Part shown: positions 30,889 through 37,561 of the stretch, in pieces
Layout: every line of letters begins with the position of its first letter
Position numbering within the stretch: position 1 is the first letter of the stretch
Source of the DNA: Kiritimatiellia bacterium
GTDB lineage: Bacteria; Verrucomicrobiota; Kiritimatiellia; RFP12; UBA1067
Assembly (NCBI GenBank): GCA_017427485.1
Contig: JAFRSR010000078.1
Location: 1-41,141 of the forward strand
Length of the DNA stretch: 41,141 nt
Reading direction: 5' to 3'
Notes under the pieces: model-generated
Database searches by the model: none
What the model saw: the letters and a program-made list of their open reading frames with translations, nothing else
What the model was told of the DNA's origin: nothing
Translations under genes and position numbers: made by a program

Positions 30889-33609
30889 TCAGCGAATGAT
30901 GGCCGTGAAGCCCGTCTTCGTCCACGTGGCCGTGTAGGTCACCAGCCCCTCGGAGGCATGCGTCTCGGCGTCCTTCTCAACGCGGCCCGTGTAATGTCTC
31001 AGCGGAGCGGCCTTGAGTGTCGTGGAGAGGTCGGTCTGCGAGGACGGCACGGTGCAGATCACGGCCGAGAATTTTGGATCGTCGTTTTCGGGCATGTCGA
31101 CCGCCGCAAGGATCGTGCCGCCCTCCGCCGCCGGCAGGATCGACTTCGCAATCAATCCCTTTGCCGCCACCGTCGCGTCGGACGGCGCAATATCCGCCTT
31201 GATGCCGGCCCCCGCCGAGACGGTCACGTTCAGGTTCGTGCAGCAACCCGCCGAAAGAGCCTTCACGTACCCCTCCTCCACCGCGAAGGCCGTGCCCGCG
31301 CCGACCGTGTCGCACCCGAGCGCGAGCGTGCCGCCGCCCGTCTTGCGCAACTTGTCCGTAACGGTGAGCGTGGGCGGCGAAAACACGAACGTCACGCCGT
31401 TCGACGCGCCGAGCGTGCCGCTCGTAACATGCCAGCCGCGGTTGGCGGCGCCTACCGTCATGTCCGCCATCGCCGTGATGGAGACGGCTCCGTCCATTGT
31501 CTTGGACAAGGGGGCAATGCGCACCGCGTCCGCGCTGTATGCGGGCAAAGGCCCCCCGAACGCCAGGCCGTTCGTCACGTACATGTCCATGACGGCCTTC
31601 TCATGCACCGTCGTCATGTACAGACGCCCGCTGAAATCGCCGTTCGCCCCCGATAAATAGACCGGGAAGAGCCCCTGTCCGCCATCGTCTTCAGACCGCA
31701 CCTCCGTCGAGATCCTGAGCGAGCCGGTCCCAACCAGCGTCTGGCGCAGATCCGCGTACTTCGTGCGCATGTCAAGCACGATCGACGCGGGGTTCGCGTC
31801 CGTAGCCGATGTGCTGATCTCGTATGTCCCCCTGAGGATGCGCGGCCAGTAGTTCGGGCTGTATACGACGACACCATCGACTTTGGAGGATGCATGGGCG
31901 ATGGTCACCGGGCTGCCGCCGAGCAGGCGCAGTTCCTTCACGTAGAAATCCTGCGCGTAGTCCCAGAGGCCGTTCTTGAGCGTCAGCGTCTCGCCGTCGA
32001 AATTGAACGAGGCGATCGCGCCGCCGCCGCCCGTGCGCGTGCTCGAGATGTTGACCGTGTCTGAATAGTAGTCCGCGCCGCCGTGCGGCTTCTTCGCGTC
32101 AGACCAGTTCCCCGCCGTGCCAAGGGAATTGTCCGAACCGGCTCTTGTGTAACGTATGGCAGGCCGCGCCACGAGGTAGAGGGTGGTCGTGCCGTCCGCT
32201 GTCTCCGTCTCAAGCCATGTGGTGGGCAGACGGTCAAATGACTTTGCCGTCACGTCCACAAAGTCGCTCGCCTCGACGCCTACCGCCGCGTCAAACCGAA
32301 CTAGCGCCAGACGATTCGTCGCGTTGATGGGAAGCGTCATCGTCTGTGAAAGCGACACGTCGATCGGCTTCGTCTGCAGCCCGTAGTCGGCTGCCGTCAT
32401 GTCCGTACAGTCAAGCGGAGCCGTCTCGCCGTTCTCGTACGGCACCGTGAAGTCGAAGGCGAACTCGCCGCCCTCCTCCAGCGTGTAGGAAACAGGCATG
32501 TTCGTGCCGACCCGGCTCACCAGCTTGCCGCCCGCCTTGACCGTGATGCGGGCGTTCGCCGGGAACGTCGCGCCCGGCGCCACCACGAGCGTGCCGTTCG
32601 TCACCACGATGTCCTCGATCTCCACGGGCCCCGCCAGCGTCACCGTGCCCGCGCCCACCTTCTTGAGCGTGCCCGATGAACCGTAGAGCGGCGCCTTGAG
32701 CGTCCAGTCCGCATTCGCCGCCGCGCTCAGGCACGCGAATTCGCCGTTCGCGAGGTCGAGCGTGATGCCGCGCGTGCCGTCCTGCGTAACGTTGTCCTTC
32801 ATAATCAAATGCGCGCGGTGCTTGAGCGTGAGTGCGTCCGTGCGCGGATAGGAGGTGTCGCCCAACGCGGTCGGCGAGTGGAGGCGGACCTCGTAGTAGC
32901 CTACGTTGTCGCCCTTGTCTGGCACTTTGCCCGACATGAACAGCCGTCCCTTGAACGCCGAGAAGTCTCCCGAACACGTGAAGAATCCGACGCCGTGCCC
33001 ATCATCGGTATCGGCGGCGCTGAATGACATGAAAATGTTCACTGTCACGTCCGGCTCGGCGACATACGTCCCCGCCAGGTTCCACCCGCGCGTGTTTGAG
33101 ATGGACGTGGAGCCGAATCGGATCGACTGCGTCGTCTTCACGAACGTGCAGTGGCCTTTCAGCATTGTGCCGTTCGCATGATCGCTGTTGGCCGAGAAAT
33201 CACCGCAAAAGACCGTCATCTGGGGAACCGTCAGCGTCATGTTGCAGGCGAAATTGTAGGATGCCTTCGTGACCTTGCTGCCAATCGTCACGCCGTCGGT
33301 GCCGAAGCAGAACGGCACATCGGGAAGCGTTGAGGAGCGGGTAACCTTGGACACTCCCAAAATGGCGTACCGGCACGCGTTGCTGCCCTCATCCCACGGC
33401 GTGAACACATTCGCCGTGGACGTCATGGCCTCGTCCGAATACCATGTTACGGCCTGGGCAATGCTGCCTTGCGTCCCCGACGCCTTGCCGTACATCGGCG
33501 TCAGGCCGTCGGCCCACGTCCCGCCCGCCAGGGCAACCGCGCCCAGCAGAAATGCCAGTCCATACCGGTCCATGTAGGGAAGGAGTTTCGCCTTTTTGCC
33601 AAAGTTCAT
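30889..33609 (-). CDS. AT4: autotransporter-repeat-type beta-helix surface protein
   Basis: The protein is 906 residues; its signal peptide hydrophobic core is YGLAFLLGAVALAGG, after a longer basic N-terminus. Strand repeats such as LKKVGAGTVTLAGPVEIED and LRKTGGGTLALGCDTVG are classic autotransporter-associated units (G-x-G-T-L-x-L). No barrel domain is seen. The end is GFTAIIR, fitting the C-terminal pattern of AT1-AT5. The start at 33609 has GGAAAGG 8 nt upstream; M13 (33573) is a weaker option. It lies 74 nt downstream of AT5, separated by a strong hairpin (33635-33680), and may be co-transcribed with it. The function is unknown. Confidence 0.83.
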   Translation of the reverse strand: MNFGKKAKLLPYMDRYGLAFLLGAVALAGGTWADGLTPMYGKASGTQGSIAQAVTWYSDEAMTSTANVFTPWDEGSNACRYAILGVSKVTRSSTLPDVPFCFGTDGVTIGSKVTKASYNFACNMTLTVPQMTVFCGDFSANSDHANGTMLKGHCTFVKTTQSIRFGSTSISNTRGWNLAGTYVAEPDVTVNIFMSFSAADTDDGHGVGFFTCSGDFSAFKGRLFMSGKVPDKGDNVGYYEVRLHSPTALGDTSYPRTDALTLKHRAHLIMKDNVTQDGTRGITLDLANGEFACLSAAANADWTLKAPLYGSSGTLKKVGAGTVTLAGPVEIEDIVVTNGTLVVAPGATFPANARITVKAGGKLVSRVGTNMPVSYTLEEGGEFAFDFTVPYENGETAPLDCTDMTAADYGLQTKPIDVSLSQTMTLPINATNRLALVRFDAAVGVEASDFVDVTAKSFDRLPTTWLETETADGTTTLYLVARPAIRYTRAGSDNSLGTAGNWSDAKKPHGGADYYSDTVNISSTRTGGGGAIASFNFDGETLTLKNGLWDYAQDFYVKELRLLGGSPVTIAHASSKVDGVVVYSPNYWPRILRGTYEISTSATDANPASIVLDMRTKYADLRQTLVGTGSLRISTEVRSEDDGGQGLFPVYLSGANGDFSGRLYMTTVHEKAVMDMYVTNGLAFGGPLPAYSADAVRIAPLSKTMDGAVSITAMADMTVGAANRGWHVTSGTLGASNGVTFVFSPPTLTVTDKLRKTGGGTLALGCDTVGAGTAFAVEEGYVKALSAGCCTNLNVTVSAGAGIKADIAPSDATVAAKGLIAKSILPAAEGGTILAAVDMPENDDPKFSAVICTVPSSQTDLSTTLKAAPLRHYTGRVEKDAETHASEGLVTYTATWTKTGFTAIIR

Positions 33610-33634
33610 TTTGCTACCTTTCCTTTTTACTTCG

Positions 33635-33680
33635 GAGGTAATCGCAAAAACTCGCTGGTGCGAGGTTTTGCGATTGCCTC
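33635..33680. repeat. 46-nt hairpin between AT5 and AT4
   Basis: Two 21-nt arms (33635-33655 and 33660-33680) match at 19 of 21 positions around a TGGT loop. The hairpin begins 3 nt past the AT5 stop codon. No T-tract follows on the transcribed strand, so it looks more like a repetitive extragenic palindrome or an mRNA-end stabiliser than a classic terminator. Confidence 0.85.
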
Positions 33681-33683
33681 AAC

Positions 33684-36254
33684 TTATCTGAGAATCACCT
33701 GCGTGCCGCGCTGGGCGCCGAACAGCAGCGTCTTGCCGCCGTCGGCCAGCAGCAGACACCACTGCTTGCTGCTCGTCCACTCCGTGCCGTCCGAGTTCAC
33801 GAGCGTGAGCGACGGCACGGCCGCGAGCGGCGTCGTGAACGTCGCCACTGTCTTCATCCGGCCGTAGGTCTTGTCGTCCAAGGTGTCCGCCTCCGTCACG
33901 CGCACGCCCTTCCCTTCGCGGAACGCGACCGCCTGCGCCGTAAGGAGCGGCGCGGCGAGCGTCTTGCCCTGCACGGCCGCCGCCGCGATCTCGATGTCGC
34001 CGCCCGGATAGCCCTCCGCGTGCGTGAACGCCAGCGTGCCGCCCTCCAGGCGCGTGACGCCGTTGTACGTGTTCGTGTTCACCATCGTGAGCGTGCCCGC
34101 GCCGCGCTTCGTGAGGCCGCCGTCCTGCTCCGCGCCGCTGTAGATGGAGTTCTTGACGGAGATATTGAAGTTGGTCGTGTCGAAGATCGCGCCGCCGGCG
34201 CACGCCCGCACGATGATGTTCGTCCGCCACTTGAGGTGGTCCGTGCCGAGGAAGTTCTCCGTGTTCGCCCGCGGCACCACGACGCCGCCGTCAAGGTTGA
34301 GCAATCCACACTGGTTGACGTTTGCGTCGATGTAGAAGTTGTTGAGCCGCACCACGCCGCCCGTCTGGATGTTCACCGAGTTTACCGGCAGGCCGTCTTT
34401 GAAGTTTCTCCATTGGCTGATGCGCAGGGCGGCGCACCGGAGCTCGCCGCCGTGCGCCACGACCGTGCGCCCGTTTCCGTTGTTGACATTGGCGCCGTTG
34501 ATGCCGCTCAGGAGCTCGCGCGCCGCCGTGAGATCGAGGACGCCGTTCGTGACGATCACCTGCCCGTAGTTGCCGACCGTGATGTAGCAGTTGTTCGGCA
34601 CCTTCAGCACGCCGCCCGCGACGACCAGGCAGCCCCGCGTGTCCGAGAAGCTCGAGCCGTTGCCGCTGACCAGCAGCGGACACGCCGTTCCGACGCCGGC
34701 CGCGCAGTTGCTCGTGACGAGCGTCGTGCCGCTGTCGATGCGCAGGACGCCATACACCTGCAGCTTGCCGATCCGGTTCGTGACGCCCTCCTCAGGCGCG
34801 AGCGCGGTGGTGCCGGGCCAGCTGGAGACGACCTTCAGAAGCGACTTCTCGCCGAGGACCTGGCCGCGGATGCGGCCGACCCTCCCTTCAAACGTGCCGA
34901 ACTGCGCATCGATGCCGTCCGCCAGGCGGAACGTGCGGTTCGGGTGGACGTCGCACGTCGCGCCAATGTGGAAGAACGCGGAACTGGACCGCATGAACAC
35001 GTTGTCCGTCGGTTCGGCGGGTACCGCGCCCAGCGAGCGGTCTGAGTCGATCGCGCAGTAGACGCTCCCCGTGATGGTCGTGCCGCCGTTGTAGGAGTTG
35101 GTGGCGTACAGGTAGGCGCAGTGCTTGCCCGTGAGCGTGATGCCGCCGTCGTGCTCCGCGCCGCTCTCGAACGCCTTGTAGAAGTAGGAGTCGCAGTCGC
35201 CCTGCGTGTCGATGGTGAGGCCGCCCTCCTTGACGTACAGGTGCACGTTCTGCCAGCATTTGTAGGTGTGCCTGTCGCCGGTGCTGAAGCGGTTGAGCTT
35301 GGCCCCGTTCGCCTTGTCGGTCGGCGTGTTGGTGGTGATGAGCGTGCCGCCGTCGAGGTTCATGGTGGCGTACAACTTGCTGCCGTTCGACTCGTCCATG
35401 GCGAAGTTGCGGAACACGAACCGTCCGCCCGGACCGAGGTAGACCTCGTCCGGGTTGTCGGGGTAGCTGTTGCTGGCGGCCTTGGAGATGCGGAACGCCT
35501 TCACGACGAACGTTCCCTCGTCCTTGAGGGTGAGCCGCGAGCGTCTCGGCGCGAAGGAGCCGATGTTGTCCTTGAACGCATTGAGGTAGTCGCTCTTCAG
35601 GGACCACACGTCGAAGACGCCGTTCGTGACGTACATGTCGACGCCGGAGTTGGCGGCGTACATCGAGTTCGCCGTCGTCATGACCGTCGCGCCGCCCTCG
35701 ACGACCATCGTGCCCTTGGCGAGCGAAAGCCCCTGCACGGATTCGCCGGCGCCCGTGGACACGTTGGTGATGGCGTGCATGCCGCCGTCGAACTTCACGG
35801 TGCCGCCGTGGATGGCGAAGTAGCCGAGCGTCGAGTCGCCCTTGACGACGAGCGTGCCGTCGCCGTCCTTGACGAGACGGTTGGCGAGCGGCCCCGTCTG
35901 CGCGAGCGGACCGTTCACCGTGACCGTGCGGCCGGCCGCCACGTTGAACGAGCCGTTCACCTCGAGCGTGCCCGTGCCGCCGAACGTGTAGTCCGCACCG
36001 TCCACGACCACGGACGCCGCCGTCACGTCGCCGTTCACGTCCACGGCCGTCTGCGACGACGCGCCGAATACGGCCTTGTTGGCGGTGGACGTCTCGTCCC
36101 ACACGCCCGCGTCCCAGTTCAGGTCCGTGAGCCAGTTGGCGCTCAGCGGGTTCGCGAGCCACGTGTAGTCCACCGCCGCCGCCGATAGCGCCAGCCATGC
36201 GAAACAGCCAGCCGCCAACCGGGCGGTCTGGACACAAGATGTTTTCCTCAACAC
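33684..36254 (-). CDS. AT5: autotransporter-repeat-type beta-helix surface protein
   Basis: The protein is 856 residues from a GTG start; AAGGAGG lies 8 nt upstream, which decides this start. The signal peptide core is AGCFAWLALSAAAV. The mature N-terminus (YTWLANPLSANWLTDLNWD) is typical for autotransporter-repeat proteins. Repeats such as RLVKDGDGTLVVKGDSTLG, KRGAGTLTMVNTNTYNGVT and two copies of a YSGAEQDGG/ESGAEHDGG turn follow. The last residues are GTQVILR, the motif seen in all five AT proteins. It is the first gene of the long minus-strand block and divergent from yebC, with a 174-nt AT-rich gap. I see no clear TGn -10 at the usual distance; TAATAT at 36280-36285 is a weak candidate. 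Function unknown. Confidence 0.83.
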   Translation of the reverse strand: MLRKTSCVQTARLAAGCFAWLALSAAAVDYTWLANPLSANWLTDLNWDAGVWDETSTANKAVFGASSQTAVDVNGDVTAASVVVDGADYTFGGTGTLEVNGSFNVAAGRTVTVNGPLAQTGPLANRLVKDGDGTLVVKGDSTLGYFAIHGGTVKFDGGMHAITNVSTGAGESVQGLSLAKGTMVVEGGATVMTTANSMYAANSGVDMYVTNGVFDVWSLKSDYLNAFKDNIGSFAPRRSRLTLKDEGTFVVKAFRISKAASNSYPDNPDEVYLGPGGRFVFRNFAMDESNGSKLYATMNLDGGTLITTNTPTDKANGAKLNRFSTGDRHTYKCWQNVHLYVKEGGLTIDTQGDCDSYFYKAFESGAEHDGGITLTGKHCAYLYATNSYNGGTTITGSVYCAIDSDRSLGAVPAEPTDNVFMRSSSAFFHIGATCDVHPNRTFRLADGIDAQFGTFEGRVGRIRGQVLGEKSLLKVVSSWPGTTALAPEEGVTNRIGKLQVYGVLRIDSGTTLVTSNCAAGVGTACPLLVSGNGSSFSDTRGCLVVAGGVLKVPNNCYITVGNYGQVIVTNGVLDLTAARELLSGINGANVNNGNGRTVVAHGGELRCAALRISQWRNFKDGLPVNSVNIQTGGVVRLNNFYIDANVNQCGLLNLDGGVVVPRANTENFLGTDHLKWRTNIIVRACAGGAIFDTTNFNISVKNSIYSGAEQDGGLTKRGAGTLTMVNTNTYNGVTRLEGGTLAFTHAEGYPGGDIEIAAAAVQGKTLAAPLLTAQAVAFREGKGVRVTEADTLDDKTYGRMKTVATFTTPLAAVPSLTLVNSDGTEWTSSKQWCLLLADGGKTLLFGAQRGTQVILR

Positions 36255-36383
36255 GATACATTCCTCCTTGAAATCGTCTATATTATTTCATTTTCCCTTC
36301 TCCCCTGTCAATAGCGAACCGCGCGGCATTCCCATTTTTCATTTTACATTTTCCATTTGCGCCTTGCCATTCCGCCCTCGTTT

Positions 36384-36392
36384 TGGTAAACT
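36384..36392 (+). promoter_or_regulatory. Extended -10 of the yebC operon, leadered type
   Basis: TG-G-TAAACT ends 36 nt before the ATG at 36429, with AAAGGAGT (36413-36420) as Shine-Dalgarno. The rest of 36255-36383 is AT-rich with a run of CATTTT/CATTTAC-like units and no gene. Confidence 0.6.
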
Positions 36393-36428
36393 TGCCCAAT
36401 CTGATTTCAACCAAAGGAGTAATAAAAC

Positions 36429-37193
36429 ATGTCTGGTCACAGCCACTGGGCGACAATCAAGCGCGCGAAAGGCGCCGCCGACGCGAAGAAGGGCAAGATC
36501 TTCTCGAAGCTCGGCAAGGAAATCACCATCGTCGTGAAGGCGAAGGGCGGCGATCCCAACACCAACCCCACCCTCCGCACGCTCATCGCCAAGGCCAAGG
36601 CCGCGCAGATGCCGAACGACAACATCGAGCGCGCCATCAAGAAAGGCACGGGCGAACTGGAGTCCGCCGCGCTCGTCGACGCCACCTACGAGGGCATCAA
36701 GGGCGGCATCGCCATCGTCGTGAACGTCTTGACGGACAACAAGAATCGCGCCGCCGCCGAAGTCGGCAACGTGTTCAAGAAGAACGGCACCGAGTTCGCC
36801 AAGCAGGGTTCCGCCAGTCGTCTCTTCGACCGCATGGGCCAAATCATGATTCCCGCCGCCGACGGCGTGGACGAGGACAAGGTGACGGAAGTCGCGCTCG
36901 ACGTGGGCGCCGAAGACGTCATCGCCGAAGAGGGCGGCTTCACCGTCAAGTGCCAGCCGAACGACTTCACCACCGTCCTAGATGGCATCAAGGCCGCCGG
37001 CATCGCCGTGGACGAGGAGAACTCCTCCGTGGGCCTCGTGCCGAACATGACGGCCCCCGTGAGCGACGTCGCCGTGGCCAAGGCCATCAACAAGTTCGTC
37101 GACATGCTCGAGGACCTCGAGGACGTGCAGGACGTCTTCACGAACATGGAGACGACCGACGAGGTCGACGCCGCGCTCGAGGCGGAGGGCTGA
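36429..37193 (+). CDS. yebC: YebC/PmpR/TACO1-family protein
   Basis: The protein is 254 residues and full length. The N-terminus MSGHSHWATIKRAKGAADAK is nearly invariant in the family. PNDNIERAIKKGTGE, GGIAIVVNVLTDNKNRAAAEV and FDRMGQI are further family blocks. YebC proteins were first annotated as transcription regulators; more recent work links them to the ribosome and relief of stalling during translation, like mitochondrial TACO1. It has a good Shine-Dalgarno and begins an apparent operon with a VOC protein (5 nt after its stop) and murC-murB. The family function is not specific to these neighbours. Confidence 0.96.
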   Translation: MSGHSHWATIKRAKGAADAKKGKIFSKLGKEITIVVKAKGGDPNTNPTLRTLIAKAKAAQMPNDNIERAIKKGTGELESAALVDATYEGIKGGIAIVVNVLTDNKNRAAAEVGNVFKKNGTEFAKQGSASRLFDRMGQIMIPAADGVDEDKVTEVALDVGAEDVIAEEGGFTVKCQPNDFTTVLDGIKAAGIAVDEENSSVGLVPNMTAPVSDVAVAKAINKFVDMLEDLEDVQDVFTNMETTDEVDAALEAEG

Positions 37194-37198
37194 TCGCC

Positions 37199-37561
37199 AT
37201 GAAGCTCGAACACGTCGGCTACAACGTCGCCGAGCCCCAGAAGCTCATGGACTGGTGGTGCGCGAACCTCGGCTTCAAGCAGGTGCACCCCGCGTTCATC
37301 GTGGACTCCACGGGCCAGATGTCCCTCGAGTTCTACAACAACCCGGCCGCCCCGGTCCCCGACTGGGCGAACACGAGCCCGCTCGCCATGCACATCGCCT
37401 TCCTTTCGGACGACGTGGACGCCGAGGCCGCGCGGCTCGTCGCCGCCGGCGCCACTTTGCTGGAGACCGTGCACAAGCCCGGCTTCGACATGGTGATGCT
37501 CCGCGACCCGTTCGGAATGGCCATCCAGTTCGTGAAGCGCGGCACCCCGATTCTCACATGA
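37199..37561 (+). CDS. VOC-superfamily (glyoxalase-like) protein
   Basis: The protein is 120 residues with two beta-alpha-beta-beta-beta modules of the vicinal-oxygen-chelate fold. LEHVGYNVAEPQKLMDWWCANLG opens the first and MHIAFLSDDVDAEAARLVAAG the second; MLRDPFGMAIQFV is the family ending. H5, E44, H65 and Q109 are at places usual for metal ligands, so it could be an active metalloenzyme (lyase, isomerase or dioxygenase type), but the reaction cannot be told. It starts 5 nt after yebC and its stop overlaps the murC-murB start by 4 nt (ATGA), so it is translationally coupled. Confidence 0.9.
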   Translation: MKLEHVGYNVAEPQKLMDWWCANLGFKQVHPAFIVDSTGQMSLEFYNNPAAPVPDWANTSPLAMHIAFLSDDVDAEAARLVAAGATLLETVHKPGFDMVMLRDPFGMAIQFVKRGTPILT

